A program made the translations under genes and the position numbers. A stretch of 64,000 nucleotides of DNA, taken from positions 885,599 to 949,598 of the forward strand of contig JABSSW010000007.1 of the NCBI GenBank assembly GCA_018902385.1, written 5' to 3'. Below are positions 9,718-22,277 of this stretch, one piece after another; positions within the stretch are counted from its first letter, which is position 1; every line of letters starts with the position of its first letter. The DNA is from Physcia stellaris (taxonomy: Eukaryota; Ascomycota; Lecanoromycetes; Caliciales; Physciaceae). Under the pieces are notes generated by a model. That model was not told the DNA's origin. It saw nothing but the letters and a program-made list of their open reading frames with translations, and did not search any database.

Positions 9718-10418
9718 CAAGTCGAATACAAAAGGTTGTGGGAGGTTGACAGAAGGGTTACCAAAGTCTATCGAAGTTTGAATTTCCACGTCACATCCCC
9801 CTGTCATGCCAAGCCCGCTCTTGCCGCGCCTAGAGTAGCGCCAGCGGAGAATCGAGGCCCCCCTTCTCCATCCGAGCCCCTTATCTCCGCTAAGTGGCTA
9901 TGAAACGGAAGCCACATTTCAATGTAGCTTGCAGCGCACGATTGGCCATACGTCAAGGTTTTAGAAAATGCACGCGTACTGATTTTAGGCCTATCTTATT
10001 GTTCCCTAGGGTCTCGGACTCTCATCGATTCCTTGTTGTGGTACAGCATTTCATAGGGTCTTTCAACCGGGGCAAATCTCTACTTCTCCTTGTGTCTTTG
10101 GCCCCTGTCTCAACAGTGTCCTACCGTCCCATGTCGACCTTTTTGGATGTTTCTACAAATCTTCAAGAGGTCCAAAGAATGATACTAGCAGACGCATATG
10201 CATCTAAGCGACCCGTGCTGTGCAGCGTTCGGAGCGTGCCGTTGTCGCATTTGCTTTTGTGAACATGCGATGACTACTTCTTTAAATAACCCCCCTCCTC
10301 AACATGATACCACAGCCATGTCGACCTTCAAGCGTGGTTCTCTCTGTAAACAAGAATTCAGTATTTCATCCTCTCCTCATATGTAACCCATATCTACAAT
10401 ACCACTATCGATGGGCCC
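9718..10418. promoter_or_regulatory. Divergent promoter region
   Basis: This stretch separates the minus-strand AAA ATPase from the plus-strand secreted protein, so both promoters must lie here. A TTTAAATAA element at about 10281 could serve as a TATA-like box for the right-hand gene. No other coding frame is convincing. Confidence 0.4.
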
Positions 10419-11000
10419 ATGTTGATCGCCAATATCTTCCTCGCGCTCTTGTTCGCTGCCTCACATCTCTCCGTCACCGATGCCTTATCAACAGGACGAA
10501 GAGACTCCACAGTTCGTCGAGTCAGTAGCCCTTTACAAGACGACCATCGCCTCCCCCCAAACTTCCCCAGTCCCCCAGTCAAGCAACCAAACCCCCCAAA
10601 CCCTCACCTAAACCCCCGAACAATCGGCGCCGTCCAACTCACCGACCACTGGATCCTAGCCCTCGAATCCTACCAATGGTTCATCCCCAGCGCACCCGCC
10701 ATCCCATTCATGGCCAATTTCTACCAAGCACTAGAAGACAACGCAGCCCTGAGAATCGACCAAGTCAGCGAGCTCCCACAGATGATCCTCCACGCCGGCG
10801 GCATGAATCTGCAGTTCTGCGCCCTTTTCGGCGGGATACCCTGGTCTTTGATTTTTCACTTCGCGACCTTCATGCGCGCGATGACGGATCGCGGGTTTGC
10901 TGGATTTTACCGGGCAAGGGCCGTGCATCGGAGCGGGATCATTGTTTTCATTACGTTGTATATCGCGCAGGAGGTGGGCGGTGGGGCGGCTGCTCCTTGA
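10419..11000 (+). CDS. Small secreted protein, unrecognised
   Basis: This is a 193-residue single-exon frame starting at ATG 10419. The first 22 residues (MLIANIFLALLFAASHLSVT) form a clear secretion signal with a hydrophobic core. The next 45 residues are Pro/Asn-rich and look disordered. The rest is an ordinary mixed globular sequence with a single cysteine and a mildly hydrophobic C-terminus. I recognise no domain. The low cysteine content argues against a typical cysteine-stabilised effector. It is transcribed away from the AAA ATPase. Confidence 0.6.
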   Translation: MLIANIFLALLFAASHLSVTDALSTGRRDSTVRRVSSPLQDDHRLPPNFPSPPVKQPNPPNPHLNPRTIGAVQLTDHWILALESYQWFIPSAPAIPFMANFYQALEDNAALRIDQVSELPQMILHAGGMNLQFCALFGGIPWSLIFHFATFMRAMTDRGFAGFYRARAVHRSGIIVFITLYIAQEVGGGAAAP

Positions 11001-11479
11001 TGGGCCTTCATACCCTTATCCCCTCTTGTCCCTAAACTGTATGTTATCATGTATCTTGTGGCTCCAGGACAGTAACCTTCAACAATGTGCGAGAAATCCT
11101 CTTGAGAACTAAGATCCTTCGACCAAAATCGCCAAAGACTACAATTCGGCACAACGTTGCCGGCCCGAACGGGAGGATTACTGGTGCATAGAGGCGGCTA
11201 AACCACAGTAGCTTGATATTCTAAGCCCATTTACACATACGTTATGATCAGGCAGGCTTTCATGGACTCTATTGGTCTCCCTAAGAGCACTATCAACGTA
11301 ATATCTCAACAAACGGAACAACAACAGAAAGATGAAGCATTTCGTAGCATCGTTTCATCACACCCTCGTATATAATCCAGAGATTCAATTAGTGCCCACA
11401 AACACCACCTGTACGCTCGCGAACCTAAAGAATAACGTAAGCCGATATTTGGAAGAGCTCACGATCCTCAGCACCGAAC
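11001..11479. other. Intergenic region between convergent genes
   Basis: About 480 bases between two genes that point at each other. I see no coding frame, RNA gene or repeat. Confidence 0.45.
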
Positions 11480-12362
11480 TTACGCGCAAGTAGCTGCGAA
11501 GATCTCGATCTTCCGAGACCTTGTAAATACCGAGAGAAAGAGGGAGAAGAGGAACAAGAAAACCGCTATAACAAGCAAGCGAGCCAGCTTGCTACTGATA
11601 TAATTTAGCACAATCACCGAGGTCATCGTCAAAGCCGAGCCCAGGCCAGTTCCCAGTCCTCCAGATAGCCTTGCAAGCTTGATGTCACTGTATCGTGTGA
11701 AACCCGCTTCTTCGTCTCCAGACTGTGACTTTGGGTAGACACGTTCGCCAATGTACTGAACGTAACGATGGAAGACTGTTAGGGGGCGGTTTGCAACCCA
11801 GCGTGTAAAGGCATCTTCCTGGCACGCATCCGTGGCTAAAGCTATCAGATCGCCTTCGTTGGGCTCCTTCCAGATGTCATTATCGACCCTGCGGAGAAAG
11901 CTTTTCCCTTCATTTGGGTGCTCGAGCCAGCTTCGCAAAATTTCGACTTGCTGCTTGGGAGGCTTTGGGAGCTGCAGTAATTGGCTTGTCTGGATGAGTG
12001 CGTGGTCTAATGCCACTAATGTAAGCAAATATAGTATACCATTCACGTTGGTCAGTCTGACTATATTGAGCCAACTTCGAGCGTATTTTTAGCCATTGCC
12101 GCCACTGCTTGCCAGCGGAGCCTGATGACCTTGCAAGTTTGATCCATTCCTTGGAAAATTTAGCCCGCTGAGGATCTTCTGACTCATAATTATCTCGCGC
12201 GATGTCCTGGTAGTCTTCAAGCAAGTGGCTTATTTCTGACTGGAGGTACAACAGGTTCTCTATGTTCAATTCGCTAAAGCCTCGGAAAATCGCTACGCGA
12301 GGGTTATCAGCCATGAACGCTGCAAGCTTGGGATAGCCATCAAATGTCTGTGACTTGGTCAT
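11480..12362 (-). CDS. DUF6594-type fungal membrane protein, two exons
   Basis: Exon 1 is 12062-12362 and exon 2 is 11480-12006. They are joined across a 55-bp intron (12007-12061) with donor GTCAGA, branch-like CTTAC and acceptor TTAG. The join gives 275 residues and restores the family pattern KLAQY-NHALIQ. The N-terminus (GYPKLAAFMA, then LNIENLLYLQSEISHLLE) is the hallmark of fungal proteins annotated as DUF6594. The C-terminus has two closely spaced hydrophobic helices (about residues 205-262), so the protein should sit in a membrane with a cytosolic N-terminal domain. Function is unknown. Family assignment is from memory of the motif. Confidence 0.82.
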
Positions 12363-12989
12363 GATTTCATATAGAAACAGTGCCCGTTTGCACTTCGTAA
12401 TCGTACAGTCACTGGGTTGATGTATGAGGTGTCATGTGTAACTGGTGTATGCGTTTGGATTTTGACTTACCTGCCATGAGATTACACGAATAATTGACCG
12501 GCTGATGCATGAATGACAAACATTCAGCTGCCAATCATTTGAGGCTTTGTTTTTGGCCTTGTTGTGTTGCGTCCAATGACCGATCCGAGACCGGTTACCT
12601 GCAGCAGAGGATGGTGATAGGCCAAACGTAGATGAATCGATGATGGGAGATTGTCTGCCGATGTGTTCTTACATGAGTTGTAACTTTGATGAGGACAAAT
12701 CAATTTCGATGTTTGTTGTTTTAGAAAATGATGGTATATAAGCTCAACAAGCCTATTATGTATGAAGGGGAGCAAAGGAAGAGAATTAACACGAGGTTTC
12801 GCGAAGTATTTTTGAGCACATACGAATTAGAACAATTCAGGATCTATCTCCATAGCTGGGTAACCCCCAGAGACCTATAGCCTGGTTCAACAGAGCCTCG
12901 CACTCGTCCAGCAAACATCGTAATACTTGCAACAATGGTCTGAGAATAATCTGCTCAGGGTTTCATTGGAAGATACGCTGACGCTTTAG
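12363..12989. other. Intergenic region, may include a 5' exon of the next gene
   Basis: No complete gene is seen. A CTGACGCTTTAG branch-plus-acceptor ends at 12989, directly before the open frame of the retropepsin-like gene. That gene's first exon and ATG are therefore expected inside this stretch; candidate donors are GTAATA near 12920 and GTCTGA near 12938. Confidence 0.4.
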
Positions 12990-13596
12990 TAAGACCAATC
13001 CCTCCGGAGGAACCGCACTTCATGTGTATTCCAATGGAGATGATGCCTTCGTCGTTGTACTGGGGCTTCTTGACTCCGGTGCTAGACATAATTGGATATC
13101 TCGCGACCTAGTTGTGAGGCTTGGCCTATGCCCAGTCAAGCTTGTCGAACCGGCCGATTTTGAGGACTTCCAAAGTGGAACTTTTACAGCCTATGAGTAC
13201 GTCAAACTAAATTGGTATGGCAGATCTAAGCGCACGAAGGAGGGGCGTTTTTTGGTGGCTGAGAAGGGCCCGTTCGATGTCGTAATTGGATCAGACTTCC
13301 TGTTCTCTGCAGAAGTGTTCACTTACAATGAGATGGTCTTGGGGAACGCACCGATCCCTCTAACGAATGGTATATGGCACCACACTTCCCGTAGTTAACG
13401 GACTGACAGCCTCACAGACCAAACAAAAGAGCAAGCAGAGCAGAAAAAAGCGCAAGATGACGAAATAGCCAAGGACGCAGCCAGAGTAGCAGTCCAAAGA
13501 GCGAAAGACAGGGAAGCTGAAAAGGCTGCCCAGGAGAAACCTCAGAACGATGCTTCGAGTAGCACGGGCACCAAAGGATCATCATCTAGCAGCTGA
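12990..13596 (+). CDS. Retropepsin-like aspartic protease domain gene (5' exon missing)
   Basis: Exon 12990-13369 is joined to exon 13418-13596 by a 48-bp intron (13370-13417, donor GTATAT, branch CTGAC, acceptor CACAG). The join keeps frame and adds a charged, coiled-coil-like tail rich in Glu, Lys, Ala and Gln that ends in a Ser run. The first exon encodes LLDSGARHNWIS, the catalytic D-S-G-A flap of retropepsins, and about 75 residues later FDVVIGSDFL, the second hydrophobic-Gly motif. No ATG in frame precedes the domain (the ATG at 13022 is in another frame), so an upstream exon is missing. There are no LTRs, RT or gag nearby. This is likely a domesticated retropepsin-fold host gene; a fossil fragment is the alternative. 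Confidence 0.6.
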
Positions 13597-14985
13597 GTTA
13601 CTGCTCCACACTTACATCAGGTCGTGGCATCAGCGATGGCGTTAAGTCGTGTTTTTTCCATTCCATTTCGCTGCACCAGGGGTTTTTCCACTGGCTTTAG
13701 GTAGTTTGCTTTTGCTTTCATGAGGCCCAACAAAAATGCATGCAGGGATTTTCCTCATTGAAGTCATAAACTGCGTGCTCCTTGAACTGTGAAACAAGAA
13801 CTCTGTTCATCAATAGTGAGACTTTGAGGCGTAGTCATGACTCTGAAATTGTCTTCGAAGCCGACGATGCTTTCTCACGTACTCGGAAAGAAGTGGGTGC
13901 ACTGGATGGAGAGCACAAACCCGGCGATATGCCGTTGCAGCTCTGTAGTCGATGACTGCGTCTGTTAAGGGGACGATGGTCAACCCGTTAGCTGTCATTT
14001 GACGCAGGCACAAATCGGTGATGCTATTGTTGTAGGTGTAGACTGTAGTACGAATCTGCTACGAAGTAGCGAAGATGAAGAAGTAGTAAATGCGCCAAGC
14101 CGGCTAGCACCGGCCAATTAGAGTACATAGATCGTGAGAAAAGCGGATTAGCAGCACGTGGTCTGAACAAATGACGTAATGCCTTTAAGGATAGTCCCAT
14201 CGCAGGTCTCAAGATGATGCTTTATGAACAGCCAATTATCATGCCAAATAGGATTAACCTTAGTAACCCTAGCCTTCGTTGCCCGGCCCATTTTGCACTC
14301 CTTCCGGCCATCATCAACATCGTAACCAAGAAACACAATATTACCATCCCCATCTAATCCCATCTTCTCTCCCCATCCACCCTATTCCCCCCCACTCCTC
14401 TTCCCTCCTCTCCCCTCCCCTCCACTCTTCTCTCCCCCTCACATCACCCAACAACCCAAACATCTCCCTTTCGCATCCACATCTCCAATCATACTCCTAG
14501 TTTCTAAACGAGATACAGCTTTCCGCACTACTGACCACAGCCTTGTCCTAGCGCTGCGAGAACGTGGGGTTCTTGAGTCGGAGATTGGGTGGGTCCATCT
14601 GAGGATTTGAGAGATGGGTTTGGAGGGAAAGTGGGAGAAGAGGGGGGAAAGAGTTGGGAAGACGTTGAAAAGGGAGGGGAGGAGATGAGGAGATGGGAAT
14701 TGGATAATTTGAGATTTGATAGAAATTGAGACAGTGATAGACTGCCCTTCAAAGCTAGAGGGAGCCAAAAAGAATTTTTTTGAAAAAGAGTTCAGATAAT
14801 GTTATAGTGAGTAAATATAAGCAATCGCTGTACGTGCTCTGCACTAACCAGTCATTCTGCGCTCGAAGCAACAGAGTCATGCGTGCGGTCTAAAAGAATA
14901 GGTACGTCGGAGCCACCATCATCTTTGTCGTAATAATTTCCCGATCCATCTTCGTCTCATCCCCACCAGCATGAAATCTCTCATC
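13597..14985. other. Intergenic region with pyrimidine-rich low complexity
   Basis: About 1.4 kb without a supportable gene. Short minus-strand frames at 13810-14013 and 14148-14363 read like ordinary protein but have no recognisable domain and do not join into one frame, so they may be fossil exons. The stretch 14340-14460 is a strongly C/T-rich tract on the plus strand, with an inverse G-rich tract at 14580-14700. Confidence 0.4.
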
Positions 14986-17457
14986 TCACTTCATCTCCGC
15001 CCTCTCCTCAGCTCTGCCTGCATCTCCCTTGCCACCCATGAAGGGGAGAGAACTCTTCATCTCGCCCATATTCGGGAATTTAGATGGGAGGCCCGGGGTA
15101 TACTTGCTAAGCAGCCCCTGCTCCGTCTTCTGTCTAACCTCCTCCTCCATCTTATGTGCTTCCTCTTCTGCTTTTTTCTCATCCTGCGCTTTCTCCTCAT
15201 CGCTCTTCTTGACCGTCTTAGGCTTCCCATCAGCCCCATATACGACCTTCTCGCCCGCGCTGTACGCTTGATCCAATAGTTTCCTATGCTCTTCCTCCTC
15301 ATCCATCTTCTTCAACGTCTCGCGCTCCTTCTCTACCTGCTCCAAATCGAGATCCTCGAAGCCGATCTGTGCCAGGATGGCTCCCACAAGGTAGCGGTAT
15401 CGAAGATGTCCACTGACCGTTTCACTTACATCCACATTCTCGACCCCTGGCAGTCCTTCGATCTTTTGAAGACCGGCAACACCGAGCTGGACGCTGGAGG
15501 TACGGTACAAGAAGCCGAGGACGTAGTCATTGGCGCTGAAAACATTGACGACTCTTCCAGCAACCACACTGCGGATTTCCCTCCAATCACTCGTACTCGC
15601 GGGGGCAGGTGCGCCCATCAGCACAACGCTCTCCACCAAGCCAAACGCTCTTCTCTTCGCTAGGCTCATTAAACAGGAATAAATGACGCGCGCACCGAGC
15701 GAGTAGCCGACCAAAGTGACAGGCCGCTCGCCCTGCGCTTTGTTGATCAAAGCATCAGCAAGCACCTCCCCAGCCTTATCAGCCCTGATCTTCGCGACAC
15801 TGAATGGATTATCTACCACCCGTGACACCTTCAATAATGCCAAGGGCCACAGCGCCATTGATAATTGCGCAAAGACGGTATGTTTAATAACCTCGCTCTT
15901 CGCATAGCCCCAAGCCGCTGAAGAGACCATCGTCGTCATACTATTCCCCAGATTTAGTAAAGCTTCAAGTTCCCATCGCAAGGCGAAGTTTTCGGAACCA
16001 GAGCCAAGGACGCGCCATGGGGTTAGGATCTCGGGCTTTGAGGTCAGCCAACCTGAGATACCGATTGTGACGCGCAAGCGGCGGGAGGAGGGGTCGTCGA
16101 CTGCGGCTTTTTCGGCTCCCTTTAGGGGTTTGCCATCGAGAGATTTGCGGCCGCCGGGATGGTGGAGGACATCATCTTCGGGTTGAGAGAGGGGGTTTGA
16201 AATAGCTGTGGGTTTGCTATGGTCACCGTGGTGCTTCTCGCCCTCGGTAAGCTGCTTTTTCGATGTTTCGCTGGCTTTAGCGTCCAGATCTTTGAGGCCT
16301 TCAGGAATTGGTAGGAAGGCGAAATCAGACACTTCGCGCGCATAATTGTCCATCATCTCGCCGGTCATTTTGCCGCCGTAGGCACCGAAGAGACCGCCAA
16401 CTATAAGCGTGCTGCCTGCTACACTGCCAAGGTAGCCTGCTGCTGCAGTAGCACCCAGACCAAGCCCACCCATAACGCTACCGACGCCTGCTGCTACAAG
16501 TGGGGCAGCGAGTCCGCCTGTGACACCGATGACTGCTGCACCGGCAACGGAGGCGAGGCCGACTTTCCATTTTCGAGAGGTCTTGTTTTCGTCGGCTTTC
16601 TTTTGGGTTTCGGTATCGCCCGACATTTGCTTTGCGGCTTCGAGAAGTCCTTTGGCTACTTTTTCTTCGTCTTCGGTGAGGGTTTTGAGGGGGAGGTGGA
16701 AGGAGGATGTCATGTAGAGAAGGAGGACACGGGATAGGGCGGTGTAGTGCTCTAGGGAAAGGAGAAGTAGGAGGGTTGAATGGAGGATTAGTATTTTCTT
16801 AGGCTCGTCCATGTCGGCGAGAGGTGTAGCAATTGGAGGGAAGAGACTTGATAGCTTGTCTTCAGCAGCGCTTTTAATAGACTTAGTTGGATCAGAGGGT
16901 GATGGATTGATCTTGGTATCGGACGGTGAGTGTACGGTATTGTCAGGTGCAGAAGCTTGCTGAAGGTGCGACGAGGCCTCTTCTTTGGAGTTTACAATGG
17001 AGCCAACGCGCTGTATAACATGTAATCTCCATTGGTCGATAAACTTCAGCGACTCTTTCTTCATTTCCTGCGTTTTCTCGTTGCTGAGCTCTTTCCGCTG
17101 CTGCTCCCTAAATTTACGCTCTTTGTCGAGCTGAGCGACATCGCTGGTAGCAGGATCAACATCAGGATTCATGATTTTCTCATCTTCGGATCTTAGATCT
17201 TTCGGAGGGTCTGATTTCGGAGCAGGTCCAGCCTAAATATGTCAGTATGGGGTTGCGGAGTTGAGTGAAGTTGATCGACTGACCGAGGCGTCAAAGTTGG
17301 ATTCGATAGTCTTGCGCATGGCAGCCGTAATGCTCGCAATGAACAGTGTGAGCTCGCCCCGTTGATTCTCATCAAGTATACTCGTGAGAGACTCCTCCTC
17401 CTCGGCGCTGTGCTTCTGGCCCTCCTCGTGGGAGGACCAGGGCATTTTCTTGAACAT
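14986..17457 (-). CDS. DUF726 membrane-associated alpha/beta hydrolase (Mil1/TMCO4-like)
   Basis: Exon 1 is 17284-17457 and exon 2 is 14986-17232. The intron 17233-17283 is 51 bp, with donor GTCAGT, branch CTGAC and acceptor TTTAG. The product is 806 residues, starting MFKKMPWSS. A Gly/Ala-rich hydrophobic stretch at about residues 282-340 probably forms membrane hairpins. The hydrolase domain follows, with the nucleophile elbow GYSLGAR near residue 567 in the G-x-S-x-G form. The tail is highly charged and Lys/Glu-rich. This architecture matches fungal DUF726 proteins, including yeast Mil1 and animal TMCO4. Yeast Mil1 binds clathrin adaptor subunits, so a role at Golgi or endosome membranes is plausible but inferred. 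An upstream in-frame ATG at 17544 exists and is less likely. Confidence 0.88.
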
Positions 17458-17830
17458 GTTGGTTGGTGAGTGTAGTCCTCTGGCGTTCAATTGACAGAAC
17501 TGTCTAGTAGGAAGCCGGGATTGACTTTTGTCAGGGTACTTCACGAGGCGATAAACCTGAGGTAGTAATAATACTTATCGGAACGACCAGGTGGTCAATC
17601 CTTAAAGATGTTGGCACGCGAGGCACGGTTGGTCCTTCGCAACTCCGATAAGATATTCTACGTCATAATTCTGGGCCTTATCAGCACGTGATAATGTATG
17701 AAGCCCTAAGCTTGGAGTTAGCCGAATAGACAAACTTCCCGTTTTTTCGTCTTCTGTTTCCATCCACTTCAGACTTCCAGAGCTACTTACACTGAAGAAT
17801 TATTTACCATCTCTAGGACGTTAAAACTCG
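17458..17830. promoter_or_regulatory. Promoter side of the DUF726 gene and edge of the AT-rich block
   Basis: Composition is normal up to about 17830, then drops sharply. The stretch should contain the promoter of the minus-strand DUF726 gene. No coding frame is seen. Confidence 0.45.
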
Positions 17831-17899
17831 TGTCTTCGGAGTATGCTAACAAAACTAGTAATCGTGAATCTGTTGAAGTAAACTCACCATCAAAGATAA

Positions 17900-20800
17900 T
17901 GTCAAGACGTTATATTGTTATAAACTAGAATGCAAACTTTGTACAATAATTCACATTCATCACATGTACGATAGATAGTATTATCATGAATAAAATGCAT
18001 GTTGCATTTACATATTTACAACAAATTATGAATTCGGCAATGTTTGTCAGATATCATTCGAATCGATTCATACTATTTTACAACGTTCAAACGTTGATTT
18101 CATGCATCGATCGAAAAATTTTTGATTGATTAAACGACGATCAAATTCGAAAACATCAAATTGAATTCACAACGAATTTATCGTCATTTAGTGTCGTCAA
18201 TAAAATGCATATTGTTTATTTTAACGATCGTCATTTAGTTTTTCAAAAATTCAAAAAATCAATATCGACGTCGATCGATAAAAACGTCATTTATCGTTCA
18301 AACGAACGTCAAATTCGAACGCACGATCGATCATTCGATTTCGATGAAAACGTTTTCAAAAAACACGAAATTTCACATACACGATTCGATGATTCAATGA
18401 ATTCGTCATTGTTTCGAATTGATGTTTCGAATTCATTTGTTACGAAATGAAAAAAAAAAAACAAATACGACATGAAATTCACACGTTTTACACGATTTCA
18501 CGAATCACATACGTTTTATTTTTTTTTTTTTTCATTTATACGATTCAAATTTTCAAATTCAAATATCACAATGATTACGTCAAATATCATTCACAATTTT
18601 GTCGTTTTCATTTCAAAATCAAAACAATATTTCAATTGAAAAATCGACGTCAAAAACGATTTTCGAATCAATCATGTTAAATAAACAATCAATTTATCAA
18701 TAAAATCAATGTTTATCGTCGAATTTTTACACAACAAAAATATCGATTAAAATTTCATCGATACAAAAACGAAAATCAAATTCACGAATTTCATCATCGT
18801 CGTCGAAAAACACGAACGAAATTTGAATAAAATTTTTTTTATTTGTTCAATGCAATGAACGTCAATTATTGTTTTTTTATCATTGTCATAACGAATTCAA
18901 CATCATTGATTTATTGAACAAAAATAGCAAAACGTTTCAAAAAAAATATTTTCGTTTTTTTCGTCGATATCATTTTCGATTTCATTGATCGATTTGTTAT
19001 TTTAGCGAACGTCGAATTTTACATCAAAGTCGTTGAATCATTACACAATCAACTGATCATCGAAAACGCTGACTCGAAACTCACTGTCGACGTATTCTGT
19101 CAGAATATTCTGCTGTTCAAAATGCACAAATTAACTCATCTCAATTATTTCGTGACTCGTCAACGTGACGAGTGAATTTTCGAAAACACAAATCTCATCG
19201 AAATCGAAATTCTTTTTCTGAATTTCGTTAAAATCATCATCGATACGATAACAAAATCAAATTCAATTGCATTAATCGTTAATCGTTTCGAAAAATTTAA
19301 ACGTATTCGTTTCAATACATCAAAATTTGAATACATCGATTTTTTTACATCAATCAAAAATGTATAAACAACGATTTCATCAAACATGATTTTGAAAAAT
19401 GTTATTATAATCATTCAAAAACGCTTTCAAAAATGAATTGATAAAAACATGTTTGATCATTCATACGACAAAACTTTGAAAAAAATTCAAAATTTACAAT
19501 AACAATCAACGTCGTTGATTGAATTTTGAAAACAAATTTTGTTCATTAATCATTCAATCAACGATATGTTGTGATACACAAATTCGAACGTCAATATTCA
19601 CGTGTGCAAAAATCGAAATTTGATACATTTTTTCATGTTTCACATCGAACATGTTGTAATTGCAAACAAAATTCGTTTCATTGTTGAAAAAAAAATCAAA
19701 TTATTGCTCGTTTTTTTTTACAACAATGCAAATGATCAATTCATTGATTTGTTAATTTTTTACATGTCAGATTCGTCAACAAATTTGTTGTCAATATCAA
19801 CATTCGAAAAACAAAACGTTTATTGAAATATTGAAAATTACATTTTCAAACATCAAAGCAAATCAATCGAATATGTTTTTTTTGCAAAACAACGAATTAT
19901 ACGTTTTGAAATTGCAATTACATCAAATGATTGCATTGTCAACAACATCATCATTGTCGTTTATCGTATGACATCGAAATTTGAATCACATGAATTTTTT
20001 TATTTCGTCAATATTTAAAAAAATTGAATCATTTTTATCAAAACGATTGCAAAAATAATCATTGCGATGTTTGCAAACTAATCAAAACAAAAAAATCGAA
20101 TAAAAAGAATATTCATCATGTCGAAAAAACGTTTCATATTATTCACATTGATTTAATATCAATAACGATCGAAAATTTTGAAAATGAACGTTATTACATC
20201 AATATCATCGATGACAAATCACGTTGAACGAAAATATACATCGTCAAAAACAAACACGAATGATTACAATGTTTTATTAAATACATCAATTGAATCAAAC
20301 GTCAATTCGATGTTGACGTCAAAATCGTACGTACAAATTATGACAACGAATTTCGCAACACGCAATCAATTAAGTATTTTGACAATCAAAACATTGAATT
20401 CAATTCAATTTCAACAAATGCTCAAAACGTCAATGATGTAATCGAAACACATCAACGCATTTTCATCATTATAATCAAAACAACGTTATTGACGAAAAAC
20501 ATATCGAATTTTTTGTAATCAAACATCACACATGCAATGACGTATATCAAAAATCGACGTTCAATTTCGTATTTTGAAAATCAATCATCGTTCGAAAATA
20601 TTTACGAACAATTTTCGAAATTGACGAACATGTATTCATTCGAATCAATCGTTTACGTTGTTATCAACAAAAAAATCAAAAATCATTTGAAATCGAATGT
20701 CGAAAAAAATTTTCATCGAATATGACGATGACATCATTTATCGAATTTACATATCGATTAGTCAAAAAATCGAACGCGTCAAAAATTTCGATATTTATAA

Positions 20801-22023
20801 TCACAAATCAACATCAAAATTGACATTGAATTGAATGAAAATCTTATCGAATCAATTGTTGATTTAACAATGATAAATTTTTTGTTATTCACATTGAATT
20901 CATTGCAAAAACAAAAAATTCAATTTTAAATTTTTCAAAACATTGAAATTCGATCACATATCAAAATCAAATTTTCAAATATCATTATACAAAAATCAAT
21001 GACGTCACAACAACAACAAAATTTCAAAAAATTTCACAAAATACGTTACAATGCGCTCAAACAAAAAAACAATTCGAATAAATTTTTTTATGAATTTTAT
21101 CGTTTACAATGTCATAATTTTTGTCAATTTCACGATGTTTCATTTAACAATACGTGAATTGCTCGCGAATTGAAATTCAAATTCAAATGATTTAATCGTT
21201 TTGTTCGACAACATTGTTGATTTTCAATCAATTTCAATTGCAAACGTTGAATTTGATACAATCAATTTCGTTTTATTGTTGATCGATTACGTCGAAAACA
21301 TCGACGTTTTCTCGTTTGAAAAATTCATAACAATGTTGACGATTGACGAGAAAAATCAAATAATTACAACGACGTTGCACGAAATTTTCACTTTTCACAA
21401 TGATTAAAAACAATGCAAAAAAAAAAATCTCGACTTTTTATCGAAAAATCACATTTGAAATTTAATAAATTTTACGTTCGATGAAAAAATCGTTGAACGA
21501 TAAATGAATTTACAAACTCAAACGCAATGTCGCTGACGTTGTAATACGATACAAAATTAAATAATGCGTCAAAGAATTTTTACAACAATACGACATTGAT
21601 TTTGATTAAATTTTTGTTTTCGTCGTCAAATCAATGATTTTTCGAATTTTATTCGTCGTTGTCGTTTTTTTTTGAATCTAAAAATTGAACAAATGAACGT
21701 GAAAATTGCGTTTCTATACGAATTCATTGATTCAAACATTTACGTTAAATATTCGATTGAATGTGACAATGACAAAGTTATTTGCAAATTGAACAAAATA
21801 TTGTATAATTTGAAACAATCATTCAAACTATGATATAAACGTTTGTTCGAATTTTTTTACAAAAGTTAATTTTCAATTTTTTCGACGCGAATCAAAACAT
21901 ATTCGTCACGAATGTTGATTTCAAGAATTTTATCATCATTACATAAATCGATGATATATCAAAATCATTGTTTTCAATAAAATCATGACTAATAAAACAA
22001 AAACGAAATTCAATAGCGTTTTT
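17900..22023 (+). mobile_element. Copia-like retrotransposon remnant C1 (mutated)
   Basis: Plus-strand reading frames, broken mostly by TGA, can be followed in Copia order. A gag-like part lies at about 18.1-19.5 kb. A gag-pre-integrase part (19602-19826) contains FFYNNANDQFIDLL. Integrase (20024-20227 and on) contains NNHCDVCKLIK and HIDLISITIENF. Then come RT pieces near 21.6-21.9 kb (LKIEQMNVKI, YNLKQSFKL). It ends abruptly at the left LTR of G1. No LTR of its own could be assigned, and its RNase H part is not seen after G1. It resembles C2 closely enough to be the same family. Confidence 0.75.
20024..20263 (+). pseudogene. Integrase fragment of C1 with Trp codons turned to TGA
   Basis: The frame encodes the integrase zinc motif (HCDVC) and the first catalytic Asp region (HIIHIDL). 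It then reaches TGA at 20225-20227 and 20261-20263 where the family normally has Trp after DDKSR and after the KNKHE-like stretch. Reading past the stops continues sensible integrase sequence, so these are point mutations TGG to TGA. Confidence 0.75.
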
Positions 22024-22250
22024 TGTTACGAGCATGTTTGACAAATAAATTTGACAAATAAATAGTTGATATGATATGATCGAACAACGAATTATGTTTT
22101 AATTTTACGTCGAAATTAGCGTGATTTGAAATTTGACGTCGCACATTGTTTGCAATTTCAACATTTTGTATTTATTTGTTTTTGCAAACTTATTGTTTTC
22201 GTCTAATTAGTCAATAATACGTTTATTCAAACACGATTCATGATATTACA
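22024..22250 (+). repeat. 5' LTR of G1
   Basis: Direct repeat of 227 bp matching 30515-30747. Between the two copies, by eye, most C:G versus T:A differences lie in CpT/ApG and two lie in CpA/TpG. Confidence 0.8.
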
Positions 22251-22277
22251 ATAAATTTTCAATTTTTATCGCTCGTC

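Noticed and set aside
14439-14768. 109-codon minus-strand frame
   Set aside because: It lies across G/C-skewed low-complexity tracts and has no domain or splice context.
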